A stretch of 64,000 nt of DNA from NCBI RefSeq assembly GCF_000308655.1, contig NZ_BAGC01000071.1, positions 291,692 to 355,691 of the forward strand. The letters are read 5' to 3'. Shown here piece by piece: positions 7,304 through 16,274 of this stretch. The position numbers and the translations under genes were made by a program. Positions within the stretch are counted from its first letter, which is position 1. Every line of letters begins with the position of its first letter. This DNA is from Nocardia niigatensis NBRC 100131 (GTDB lineage Bacteria > Actinomycetota > Actinomycetes > Mycobacteriales > Mycobacteriaceae). The notes below the pieces were generated by a model that searched no databases, was not told the origin of the DNA, and worked only from the letters and a program-made list of their open reading frames with translations.

Positions 7304-9822
7304 CGCGCGCGGGATCGCAGCGCACGCTGCTTTCACTCGTCGCGGTAATGCTGGCGGTGCTCACGACGCTGGGAATCGGACCCGGAATCGGCACACCCAT
7401 TGCCGCCGCCGAACCCACCGGCAGCGGCAGCGGACAGCCCAGCGGACCGAAATTCCTGAAGCTGTCCCTGGATTCGGTGACTCCCAACTCCATCACCGCC
7501 ACCAGCGACCCCTACTTCGTGGTCTCGGGCACCGTCACCAATATCGGCGACCGGCCCGTGGACGACGTCAGCATCCGCATCCAGCGCGGCGCGGCGGTCA
7601 GCAGCCCCAGCGGGCTGCGCTCCACCCTGCGGCTGGACCAGATCAACTACGACATCAACGGCGAATTCCAGGACGTCTCGGAACAATTGACCCCTGGACA
7701 GCGCAAGCAGTTCAGCCTCACCGTGGCGCTGCGCTCGGGAACCGATCTGCCCAGCGGCATCTCGTCCCTCGACATCGCCGCGCCCGGCGTCTACCCGCTG
7801 CTGCTCAATGTGAACGGCCAGCCCGCGTACGGCGGACAGGCCCGCCTCGACGACGCCCGCTTCCTGCTGCCCGTCCTCGGCGTGCCCGGCACCGACCCCA
7901 AACGCGCGCTCGCACAGCCCGCCCCGCCGCCCGCCGTCGATTCCCCACCGGTCGCCACCACCATGCTGTGGCCGCTGGCCGACCGGCCCCGCCTGGTCGC
8001 CGGACGGCCCGGCGCCCCCGACGGGCAGGCGCTGCTCACCGACGACGACCTGGCCGCCTCCCTGGCCCAGGGCGGACGCCTCGACCAGCTGCTGTCCGCG
8101 CTGGAGAGCGTGGTCAAACCCGACAGCGGACGCGACCGCACCCTCATCAACGCGCTCTGCCTCGCCGTCGACCCGGACCTGCTGCTCACCGTGTCCGACA
8201 TGACCAGGGATTACCGGGTGCTGGCCAGTCCCTCCGACCCCGACGGGCCCACCCGCTCCGGCGCCGGCGGCCACGCCGCCAAAGCCTGGCTGGAACGGCT
8301 GCGCGCGCTCGCACCCGGAATGTGCGTGGTGGCACTGCCGTTCGCACAGGTCGACCCGGCCGCGCTGGCCGCCGCCGGGGACGTCACGCTCGCCGACCGC
8401 GCGCTCAACGCGCCCGCCGACCTCATCGACTCCCTGCTCTCGGTGAAATCCGTGCGCGGCGTGGCCATTCCGGACGCCGGCGCCGTGGACACCGACGGCG
8501 CCACCCTGTTCGCGCACCACGGCTTCACCACCACCGTGCTCGCCGACAACACCGTGACCACCGGTGACAACCGAGCCAACTTCACCGCCGCCAAGACCCC
8601 GCCCGGCGGCGGCGCCCCCGAACCCGGCACCCCCGACATGGTCAACCTCGCCGACATCGCGCTGCCGGCCGCCGCGGGCGCGAACCCGCCCGCCGCGCCC
8701 ACCGCGCTGCACGCCGCCACCTTCGACATCTGGGCCGCGACCGCCCTGGCCGCCATCGGATCCAATCCGCCCACCCCGCCCTTCACGCCCGACAAGGTCC
8801 GCTACGACGTCACCAACGACTCACGGGCAGCACGCCTGCAGGACGCGCTCGGGGCCATCGCGTGGACCGCGCTCAACCCCGAACCCGGCCGGCCGCGCTC
8901 GGCGCTGCTGATGCCGCCCCAACAGTGGGGCGCCAATCGGGACGAAGCCTCCGCCGTGCTCGGACAACTGGACCTGCTGGTGAAGAACGGCCTCGCCACG
9001 CTGCGGCCCTTCACCGATCTGCTTGCGCAGCAGCCGGATCCGCAGCCCTACCAACTCGACTACCCGAGCGAGGCGGCCGACGACGCGGTGCCCGCGCACT
9101 TCGCCGAACCCGTACACCAGCAGGCCCAGCGCATCACCGAGCTGATGAGCGCGCTGGTGGACGTGCCGCAGCAGGAACTCAGCCCACGCGCCTTCCTCAC
9201 CCCGCTGCGCGACGACCTGATCCGGGTGCTGTCACTGTCCGACCGCCGAGCCGGAGCCGCCGCCGCGGACATCAACGCCCAGCGCCGCCTCGACCAGACC
9301 ACGAAGACCATGGACAACCTCTACGGCTCGGTGACGGTGCTGCCGCCCGGCGGCGTCTACACCCTCGCCTCCGAGCAGAGTCCACTGCTGCTGGTCGCCC
9401 GCAACGACCTGCCGGTGGCCATCCGGGTGCGCTTCAAGATCGATGCGCCGGCCGAGACGAACATCACCGATATCGGCGAGCAGCAGCTGCCCGCCAAGGG
9501 GAATCGCTCCTTCCAGATCCCCACCGAGGTATCCGACAGCCGAAACCTGGTCATCCCCATCGCGCTTACCACATCCGACGGTGTGGCGCTCGGCAATGCG
9601 GTATCGGTATCCGTGCGCTCCAACGCCTACGGTCAAGTGTTGGCAATAATTACGGCGTGCGCCTGTGCGCTGCTGCTCCTGCTGGTCGGCCGTCGGCTCT
9701 GGCACCGCTTCCGCGGCCAGTCCGACCCGGCCGACGAAGGGTTCGAACCCGAACCCCGAGGCGGGGACGACAGTGCGGGGCACGCGGGTAAGCGGGACAA
9801 GAAACGACAGGAGGCACGGTGA
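7300..9822 (+). CDS. DUF6049 family secreted and membrane-anchored protein
   Basis: This 840-residue protein has an N-terminal signal peptide ending near PIAAAEP, a large extracytoplasmic region, and one transmembrane helix near residue 785 (about 9640-9700) followed by an acidic/basic tail. It corresponds in position to Rv3909 of M. tuberculosis. The function is unknown. Coupling to murJ by a 4-nt overlap (GTGA at 9819-9822) suggests a role in envelope assembly. Confidence 0.85.
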   Translation: MTRAGSQRTLLSLVAVMLAVLTTLGIGPGIGTPIAAAEPTGSGSGQPSGPKFLKLSLDSVTPNSITATSDPYFVVSGTVTNIGDRPVDDVSIRIQRGAAVSSPSGLRSTLRLDQINYDINGEFQDVSEQLTPGQRKQFSLTVALRSGTDLPSGISSLDIAAPGVYPLLLNVNGQPAYGGQARLDDARFLLPVLGVPGTDPKRALAQPAPPPAVDSPPVATTMLWPLADRPRLVAGRPGAPDGQALLTDDDLAASLAQGGRLDQLLSALESVVKPDSGRDRTLINALCLAVDPDLLLTVSDMTRDYRVLASPSDPDGPTRSGAGGHAAKAWLERLRALAPGMCVVALPFAQVDPAALAAAGDVTLADRALNAPADLIDSLLSVKSVRGVAIPDAGAVDTDGATLFAHHGFTTTVLADNTVTTGDNRANFTAAKTPPGGGAPEPGTPDMVNLADIALPAAAGANPPAAPTALHAATFDIWAATALAAIGSNPPTPPFTPDKVRYDVTNDSRAARLQDALGAIAWTALNPEPGRPRSALLMPPQQWGANRDEASAVLGQLDLLVKNGLATLRPFTDLLAQQPDPQPYQLDYPSEAADDAVPAHFAEPVHQQAQRITELMSALVDVPQQELSPRAFLTPLRDDLIRVLSLSDRRAGAAAADINAQRRLDQTTKTMDNLYGSVTVLPPGGVYTLASEQSPLLLVARNDLPVAIRVRFKIDAPAETNITDIGEQQLPAKGNRSFQIPTEVSDSRNLVIPIALTTSDGVALGNAVSVSVRSNAYGQVLAIITACACALLLLLVGRRLWHRFRGQSDPADEGFEPEPRGGDDSAGHAGKRDKKRQEAR

Positions 9823-12800
9823 GCGAGTACGGCGGGCCGCGCTCATCCGGCCGACCCGAGGGACCCGACGGGCCGCCGCCGCGGCGCACGCCGTCCGCGC
9901 CGTGGGAACGCGGCGCGCCCCGCCCCGGCCCGCGCGGACCCCAGGGTCCCGCCTCCGGACAGCAGCGCGCGGTTCCCGGCAATCCCCAAGGTTTTCCGGG
10001 TCAGCCCTATCCGGGTCAGCCCGCCGGTCCACGGCGGCAGCCGCCGCCCGGCGAATCCGGGCCCATCATGCACCGGCCCCGCTCCGAGCAGGGCCGGCCG
10101 GACCCCGCGCAGGACGGTCGCGCCCCGGCCGAAGAGCGCTACCACTGGGGACACCCCGGCACCGAGGGCAATCGGCAGCCGGGCCCCGGCCCGCAGCGTT
10201 ACCAGACACCCCCGATGTCGAACCCGCGCCCGGGCGGGCCGCAACGCCAGGCCCCGGCGACCGGACCACAACGCCACGCACCCGCCACCGGACCGCAACG
10301 TTCGATGCCGCGCACCGCGACCGTCTCCGCCGCACAGGTGGAGGAGAAGGCGGACAACTCCAACGCCAAACTGGTCCGGGACACCGGATCCCTGGCCATC
10401 GCGACCCTGATCAGCCGCATCACCGGTTTCGCCAAACAGGCGCTACTGCTGACCGTGCTCGGCCCCGCCATCGCCAGTGCCTTCACGATCGGCAGCTCCA
10501 TCCCGAACATGATCTCGGAGCTGCTGCTCGGCGCGGTGCTGACCGCGATCGTGGTTCCGACCCTGGTCCGTGCCGAGCGTGAGGACGCGGACGGCGGCGC
10601 GGCCTTCGTTCGCCGCCTGTTCACCACGGCGCTGACCGTCCTCGGCACCGGCACGGTACTCGCGTTGATCCTCACGCCGGTCCTGACCAAGCACGTCTTC
10701 CTCTCCACCGACAGCAAGGTCAATTCCGGGCTCACCACCGCGCTGACCTTCATGCTGGTCCCCGCGGTGCTGCTGTACGGAATGTCCGCGCTGCTCATGG
10801 CGATTCTGAACACCCATCAGGTGTTCAAGCCCGGCGCCTGGGCGCCCGTCCTCAACAACTGCGTCGCTCTGGTGGTTCTGAGCCTGTATGCGGTGACCCC
10901 GGGTGAGATCACTCTGGATCCGGTTCGAATGGGCGAACCGAAGCTGCTGCTCCTCGGTATCGGCACCACGCTCGGCGTGGCGGTCCAGGTAGCGGCGCTG
11001 CTGCCCGCGATTCGCCGGGAGGGCATCGATCTACGGCCGCTGTGGGGGATGGATGCCCGCCTCAAGCAGTTCGGCGGGATGGCCGCGGCCATCATCCTCT
11101 ATGTCCTGATCAGCCAGATCGGTTTCAGTTTCACGCTGCGAGTCTCCTCGCACGCCGATGTCGCGGGTCCGACCATCTACCAGAACGCCTGGCTGCTGTT
11201 GCAGCTGCCATGGGGTGTGCTCGGCGTGACGCTGCTGACCGCGATCATGCCGCGGCTGAGCCGCAACGCGGCCGCCGACGACACTCCGGCGGTGGTGGAC
11301 GATCTGGGCGCGGCAACCCGGCTGACCATGATCGCCCTGGTCCCCATCGTCACGTTCCTCACCTTCGCCGGACCACAGATCGGCGAGGCGATCTACGGGT
11401 ACGGCCGCTTCGGCGGCGACGCCGCGCGACTCGGCGAGGCGGTGTCCTGGTCGGCGTTCAACCTGATTCCGTACGCGCTGGTGCTGATTCACCTGCGCGT
11501 GTTCTACGCGCGTGAACAGGCGTGGACACCCACCTGGATCATTCTCGGCATCACCAGCGTGCAGATCACCCTGTCCGCGCTCGCGCCCGTCCTCGTCTCC
11601 GCGGACCACGTGGTCATCGCACTCGGTGTGGCCCGCGGCCTCGGCTTCGTCACCGGCGCGATCATCGGCGGCTGGCTGCTGCACCGCAGCCTCGGCGATC
11701 TGCGCATGGCGAATGTCGGCCAGACCATCACCCGCGTGGTGCTGGCCTCGCTGGCCGGTGGCGCGGTCCTGCTCATCGTGGACAAGGTGCTGGGCCTGCA
11801 CCGGCTTTCGGACAGCTTCGGCGGCATCGGCTCGCTGGTGCGGGTCGGCCTCACCGCCCTCGTCATGTTCGGCGTGGCCTTCGGCCTGATGCGCCTGCTC
11901 GGCATCCCCGAGATCGTGGCCATCACCGTCGCCGTCTCGCGGCGCCTCGGCATCACGCCGCCCGCACCGGATCTCGACCTCGACGGCACCCCGCTCGAGG
12001 ACATCCACGAGACCACGCTGCTGCCCAAACCGGACCTGCGCGCCGCACCGTACTACTACCGCTTCGACCCGTACCTCGACGCGCAGACCATGGTGCTGCC
12101 CGTCATCCGGCCCGATGCGGTTGAACTCACCGAAAAGACCGAGTTCCCGTACCCTGTTCGGCAGGCAAGCGCAACTGCCCAGACCGGCATGCCCGCGGAC
12201 AGCTCTCGCGGCAAGCCGGACGGTGCACGGACACCGGACGGCGGCTTCCGCACGTCGGATGCCGGCGCAGCGTCTCCGATACATCGGTCTTCGACATACC
12301 AGGGCGAAGGAGGAACGAGGGTGAGCGACGACGCGGCGGGCGGTGTCCCGGCCGCCGAATCCGCAACGGCCGCGGGCGGCGGTCTCTCCACGGACACCCC
12401 TCCCTCCGGTGAGGCCGGCGGAAAGCCCGGTGGCCGAGCCGAATCCGCGGCACGCGGCGGCGGGGCGGAATCCGCGGCCCGCTCCGGCGGGAACGGCGAC
12501 CACGAGGAGCCGGACCACCTACCGGAGGAAGCGGACCACTCCGGTCCCGAAACCGGTGTGTACGAGGCCATCTCGCCGCAGATGCCGCCCATGCGGGTGG
12601 AGTCGCCGACCAAGCGCATCCAGCGCGGCCCCAAGCTGACGCCCGGCGCGTCCGTGGCGGGCGGTCGGTACCGGCTGCTGGCCGGGCACGGCGGCGCACG
12701 CGGACTCAAGTTCTGGCAGGCCCTCGACGTGAAGCTGGACCGCGAGGTCGCGCTCACCTTCGTCGACGCCGACCAGCAGGCCACCGACAACTCCGGACAC

Positions 12801-14159
12801 GATGGGCCGCAGGCCATTCTGTCCCGCACGCTGCGCCTGGGCCGGATCAACTCGCCCGGCCTGGCCCGCGTGCTGGACGTGGTGCGCGGCTCCTCCGGCG
12901 GCATCGTGGTGGCCGAGTGGACGCCCGGACGCTCGCTCAAGGAGATGGCCGAGACCGTGCCCTCGCCGATCGGCGCCGCGCGTGCCGTGCGAGCGCTGGC
13001 GGCCGCGGCCGAAATGGCGCACCGCGGTGGCGGTTCGCTGTCCATCGACCATCCGGACCGAGTGCGCATCAGTGCCGCCGGCGACGCGGTGCTGGCCTTC
13101 CCCGGCACCCTGTCCGACTCGGACGCCCAGTCCGACGTCCGGGGCCTCGGCGCCATGCTCTACGCCCTGATGACCGCGCACTGGCCGATCCGCGTCGGCG
13201 GCATCTCGGGCAGCGCGGCCACTGTCGGCGGTCTGCCGCTGGCCGACTTCGGCCCGGACGGAACGCCCGTCGAGCCCAGAACCATCCGGCCCGAGGTGCC
13301 CTTCGAGATCTCCGCGGTCGCGGTGCGGTCGCTGGAGTCCAACAAGGGCGTGCGCACCGCCGCCACCGTCCAGCACGTGCTGGAGCAGGCGTCGGTGGTC
13401 GACCAGAAGACCGACTTCATCCCCGTGCTGCGCCTGGGCCAGAAGCCGCCCAGCGCCCCCGACGAGACCCTCGCCGATCCGGAACTGCTCGCCGCCGAGA
13501 AGGAACGCTCGCAGCGGATGATGTGGATCCTGGTCGGTCTGGGCGTGCTCGCCGCGCTGGTGGTCGGCGTCATCATCTGGTGGCTGCTCAGCGTCTTCGC
13601 GCCCGGCTCCTCCAACGCGCCGCTCAACGAACAGCGCAATATCGGCCTCACCACCTCGGCGACGCCGCCGCCCAGTCCCGGCGCGTCCCAGGTGCCGGCG
13701 AGCGCCCCGGCCACCGGCGGCGTGCCGGTGCCGGTCACCGGCGCCACGGTGTTCTCCCCGGAGGGCACCCCGGACAATGTGGGAAGCATCGGTGCCGTGC
13801 TGGACAACAACCCGGCCACCACCTGGCGCACCGACGCCTACTTCCAGCAGTTCCCGGCCCTGAAGAAGGGCGTGGGCGTGCTGACCACCCTGGGCAGCCC
13901 CAGCAAGCTGACCAAGGTGATCATCGAATCGCCCGCGCCCGGAACGCAGGTCGAGATCCGCACCTCCCCGACCGCCTCGCCGACCCTGGATCAGACCCAG
14001 CTGATCGGGTCGGCGGTGCTCGGCGACGGCACCACCGAGATCCCGGTGCGCGCCGACCAGCCGGCCCGCTACGTGCTGGTGTGGATCACCCAGCTGGCCA
14101 ACAACGGCGGCCAGTTCCAGTCCTCCATCGCCGAGATCCGGTTCGAAGCCGCACCGTAG
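9819..14159 (+). CDS. murJ: Lipid II flippase MurJ fused to pseudokinase and extracellular domain
   Basis: This 1446-residue protein begins with about 175 residues of Pro/Gly/Arg-rich sequence, then the MurJ/MviN membrane domain (about 180-720; LVRDTGSLAIATLISRITGF, then AKQALL). A low-complexity Gly/Ala linker follows, then a kinase-like domain (about 905-1170), a transmembrane helix (about 1234-1256) and an extracellular discoidin-like domain. The kinase-like part has VALTFVDAD where the beta-3 lysine should be and lacks HRD and DFG, so it should not phosphorylate. In M. tuberculosis the equivalent protein (Rv3910) is phosphorylated by PknB and recruits FhaA, whose gene is also in this window. 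Confidence 0.93.
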   Translation: MSEYGGPRSSGRPEGPDGPPPRRTPSAPWERGAPRPGPRGPQGPASGQQRAVPGNPQGFPGQPYPGQPAGPRRQPPPGESGPIMHRPRSEQGRPDPAQDGRAPAEERYHWGHPGTEGNRQPGPGPQRYQTPPMSNPRPGGPQRQAPATGPQRHAPATGPQRSMPRTATVSAAQVEEKADNSNAKLVRDTGSLAIATLISRITGFAKQALLLTVLGPAIASAFTIGSSIPNMISELLLGAVLTAIVVPTLVRAEREDADGGAAFVRRLFTTALTVLGTGTVLALILTPVLTKHVFLSTDSKVNSGLTTALTFMLVPAVLLYGMSALLMAILNTHQVFKPGAWAPVLNNCVALVVLSLYAVTPGEITLDPVRMGEPKLLLLGIGTTLGVAVQVAALLPAIRREGIDLRPLWGMDARLKQFGGMAAAIILYVLISQIGFSFTLRVSSHADVAGPTIYQNAWLLLQLPWGVLGVTLLTAIMPRLSRNAAADDTPAVVDDLGAATRLTMIALVPIVTFLTFAGPQIGEAIYGYGRFGGDAARLGEAVSWSAFNLIPYALVLIHLRVFYAREQAWTPTWIILGITSVQITLSALAPVLVSADHVVIALGVARGLGFVTGAIIGGWLLHRSLGDLRMANVGQTITRVVLASLAGGAVLLIVDKVLGLHRLSDSFGGIGSLVRVGLTALVMFGVAFGLMRLLGIPEIVAITVAVSRRLGITPPAPDLDLDGTPLEDIHETTLLPKPDLRAAPYYYRFDPYLDAQTMVLPVIRPDAVELTEKTEFPYPVRQASATAQTGMPADSSRGKPDGARTPDGGFRTSDAGAASPIHRSSTYQGEGGTRVSDDAAGGVPAAESATAAGGGLSTDTPPSGEAGGKPGGRAESAARGGGAESAARSGGNGDHEEPDHLPEEADHSGPETGVYEAISPQMPPMRVESPTKRIQRGPKLTPGASVAGGRYRLLAGHGGARGLKFWQALDVKLDREVALTFVDADQQATDNSGHDGPQAILSRTLRLGRINSPGLARVLDVVRGSSGGIVVAEWTPGRSLKEMAETVPSPIGAARAVRALAAAAEMAHRGGGSLSIDHPDRVRISAAGDAVLAFPGTLSDSDAQSDVRGLGAMLYALMTAHWPIRVGGISGSAATVGGLPLADFGPDGTPVEPRTIRPEVPFEISAVAVRSLESNKGVRTAATVQHVLEQASVVDQKTDFIPVLRLGQKPPSAPDETLADPELLAAEKERSQRMMWILVGLGVLAALVVGVIIWWLLSVFAPGSSNAPLNEQRNIGLTTSATPPPSPGASQVPASAPATGGVPVPVTGATVFSPEGTPDNVGSIGAVLDNNPATTWRTDAYFQQFPALKKGVGVLTTLGSPSKLTKVIIESPAPGTQVEIRTSPTASPTLDQTQLIGSAVLGDGTTEIPVRADQPARYVLVWITQLANNGGQFQSSIAEIRFEAAP

Positions 14160-14418
14160 TTCTCGCCCGCTTCATCACCGTTCTCGCCCGCGTCACATTC
14201 CGACGGTCATCATCCGTCCGATTCGCCCGGACAGCGCGCCTACCAGGGCTTATTTCGCGCGATCCGGTGCTACCGAATCGTTATCTTCGATATGATCTTG
14301 CATACTCTCGGCAAGGGGAGCTCCCGGGCGCCGGCCTCTACGGTCCCGGATGACAGCCGCACATCTCGGTGACGCCCGGCCCGTGAACAGGCCGCGCCCA
14401 CCGGTCTGAGGGGAAGCA
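14160..14418 (+). other. Intergenic stretch before sigM, no firm signal
   Basis: This 259-bp stretch between the murJ stop and the sigM TTG holds no gene. A relatively AT-rich patch lies near 14278-14310 and may contain the sigM promoter, but no convincing -35/-10 pair or ECF-type GGAAC motif was found. A purine-rich GAGGGGA precedes the sigM start. Confidence 0.4.
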
Positions 14419-15006
14419 TTGTCGTCAGCGAACGAACTCGTGGAAGCACCGCAGGTCAGCGATCGCGACCTGCTCGCCGCCCACGCCGGAGGGGCGCCCT
14501 ACGCCTTCGCCGAACTGCTCCGCCGCCACCGCGACCACCTCTGGCAGACCGCGCTACGCGCCTCCTACGGTCCCGAGGACGCCGCCGACTCACTCCAGGA
14601 CGCCCTGCTCTCCGCGCACCGCGCCGCCGGCGCCTTCCGCGGCGACGCCGAGGTACGCAGCTGGCTGCACCGCATCGTGGTCAATGCCTGCCTGGACCGC
14701 ATCCGCCGCAACAAGCTGCGCCGCACCGAACCCCTGTCCGAGGACGCCGCCGACGAACCACGCTGCCCACGAGACGATTTCGCGGCCCTGGAAGCGAGCC
14801 TGCTGGTCGACGCGGCACTGTTCACGCTGCCCGCCGACCAGCGCACCGCCCTGGTCGCCATCGAGCTCGAGGGCTACTCCATCGCGGATGCCGCTGCGCT
14901 ACTGGGCATTCCGGAGGGCACCGTCAAGAGCCGGTGCGCGCGGGGGCGGCGGCGGCTCGAAGCCCACTTCCGCGCCGCGAACACCGGACATCCGATGAAC
15001 ACCTGA
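14419..15006 (+). CDS. sigM: ECF RNA polymerase sigma factor SigM
   Basis: This 195-residue protein has sigma region 2 (FAELLRRHRDHLWQTALRAS, then DAADSLQDALLSAHRA) and region 4 (TALVAIELEGYSIADAAALL, then GIPEGTVKSRCARGRRRL). It is a group 4 (ECF) sigma factor. The TTG at 14419 has GAGGGGA about 6 nt upstream. The gene sits between murJ and the anti-sigma gene, as SigM does in mycobacteria. The anti-sigma product should hold it inactive at the membrane. Confidence 0.92.
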   Translation: MSSANELVEAPQVSDRDLLAAHAGGAPYAFAELLRRHRDHLWQTALRASYGPEDAADSLQDALLSAHRAAGAFRGDAEVRSWLHRIVVNACLDRIRRNKLRRTEPLSEDAADEPRCPRDDFAALEASLLVDAALFTLPADQRTALVAIELEGYSIADAAALLGIPEGTVKSRCARGRRRLEAHFRAANTGHPMNT

Positions 15007-15033
15007 ATTTCGCTCGAACACCGCACTATTGGG

Positions 15034-15060
15034 GGAACCTTGAACGGTTCCGCTGCGTCG
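15034..15060 (+). promoter_or_regulatory. ECF-type promoter before the anti-sigma gene
   Basis: GGAACC (15034-15039), 16 nt and CGTCG (15056-15060) match the general ECF pattern GGAAC-N16/17-CGTC. The motif lies between sigM and the anti-sigma gene, so SigM may activate its own inhibitor. GGAACC also forms a hairpin with GGTTCC at 15046-15051 (6-nt loop). Confidence 0.55.
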
Positions 15061-15107
15061 GATACAAAGACAGGTCTGCGATTCCTACTCGAGGCCCTGG
15101 AGGGGCA

Positions 15108-16034
15108 ATGGAGGACACCGGAGGAGCAATGGCGGGTACCGCGGTACCCACGCCGCCCTTCTCCACCGAGCTGCTCGCCGATCTGCACGGCGGCAGTCTG
15201 CCGCCGGAACAATCCGAGCGGCTCTGGCCCGCGGTCCGGCGCGACCCCGAGGCCATGCGCTATCTCAACTCACTCGACCGCGTCGACGATCGCCTGCACG
15301 AACTCGGCCGCGACGAACACATCGCCCACCCCATGCCCGCCGAGGTGACCGCCCGACTGGAACGCATGATCGAAGACCTCGCCACCGGCGGTCAGAACCC
15401 GGCCGCCGGCCCGGCCCCGGCCGGCCGGAAGGCCACCGTGACCCGGCTACCCGTCGCGCCGCCACCCGTCACCCGCTCCGCCCCGCCGTCCACCACGCCC
15501 ATGCCGGCGCTCGACGGGTCCATCTTCGACACCGGCCGGCTCGACCCCCGCGAACTCGAGGATCCCGAAACCCCGGCCGTGCCCGAGGACGACACCGACC
15601 CCGGCGAGCCCATCCCGCTCGAGACACCCTCCCGCCGCCTGCGCTGGCTCACCGTCGCCGCCGCGGCCGCGGCGGCGATCGCGGGCGCCGTGGTGGCCGT
15701 GGACGCCGTCAGCACCCACACGGTCGCCCCGGCCGCCCAACCGGCCGCCGACGCCAATCTGGACCCCGGCCTGGCCCCCGCGGCCGTCCTCACCGCCATG
15801 GGCCGCCACGACATCACCGGCCCCCTGGCGGCCGGCAACGCCCTCGCCGCGTGCCTGCAGGCGACCGGGCTGGACCGCCAGGTGCTCGGCTCCCGCAGCG
15901 TCGTGTTCTCCGGTACACCCGGCGTCCTGGTCCTGCTGGCCGGCCCCAAACCCCCGCAGATCACCGCCGCCGTCTTCGGAACAGCCTGCGGCCCGGGCAA
16001 TCCTCAGGTCCTCGCACGTGCCGACATCGGCTAG
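15108..16034 (+). CDS. rsmA: Anti-sigma-M factor, membrane protein
   Basis: The N-terminal part (ELLADLHGGSLPPEQSERLW, then PAVRRDPEAMRYLNSLD) resembles an anti-sigma domain. A basic stretch and one transmembrane helix (LRWLTVAAAAAAAIAGAVVA) lie near residue 180-205, followed by an extracytoplasmic domain. This is the topology of the SigM anti-sigma factor (Rv3912). Two ATGs, at 15108 and 15129, each have an adjacent GGAGG-type Shine-Dalgarno, so the start is ambiguous; 308 residues result from the first. Sequence similarity in this family is low, so the name rests partly on position. Confidence 0.82.
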   Translation: MEDTGGAMAGTAVPTPPFSTELLADLHGGSLPPEQSERLWPAVRRDPEAMRYLNSLDRVDDRLHELGRDEHIAHPMPAEVTARLERMIEDLATGGQNPAAGPAPAGRKATVTRLPVAPPPVTRSAPPSTTPMPALDGSIFDTGRLDPRELEDPETPAVPEDDTDPGEPIPLETPSRRLRWLTVAAAAAAAIAGAVVAVDAVSTHTVAPAAQPAADANLDPGLAPAAVLTAMGRHDITGPLAAGNALAACLQATGLDRQVLGSRSVVFSGTPGVLVLLAGPKPPQITAAVFGTACGPGNPQVLARADIG

Positions 16035-16067
16035 CGCCCAACGATCCTGGAGATCGGCCTGTGTTTG

Positions 16068-16180
16068 GCGGCCCGGTTCGATTCTGGACCGACGCAGCGG
16101 GGGAGCGAAGCGGAGGAGCGGAGGAGGGAAGAATCGAGCTTGCAGGGCCGCGAACCGCCCCGGAGCGAAGCGGAGGGCAA
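16068..16180 (+). repeat. Structured dispersed repeat, copy 1
   Basis: A ~113-bp element with an outer stem GCGGCCC (16068-16074) paired to GGGCCGC (16145-16151) and an inner 10-bp stem (16076-16085 with 16130-16139). The purine-rich loop holds GGAGCGAAGCGG, and the 3' tail GGAGCGAAGCGGAGGGCAA (to 16180) repeats that motif. A second copy lies at 61567-61682 with compensatory changes in the inner stem. It sits between the anti-sigma stop and the trxB promoter. Confidence 0.85.
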
Positions 16181-16188
16181 ATAGGAAC

Positions 16189-16216
16189 GGGAACAACACC
16201 GATTAGGCTGTTGTTG
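16189..16216 (+). promoter_or_regulatory. SigH/SigR-type promoter of trxB
   Basis: GGGAAC (16189-16194), 18 nt and GTTG (16213-16216) fit the thiol-oxidative-stress sigma consensus GGAAY-N18-GTT. TrxB/trxC operons are classical targets of SigH in mycobacteria and SigR in Streptomyces, so induction by disulfide stress is likely. Confidence 0.7.
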
Positions 16217-16274
16217 ACCGACACGCTCACGTTCGAGCGATCGAGATTCTGCACAACAGCTTCGGAGGGCCACC

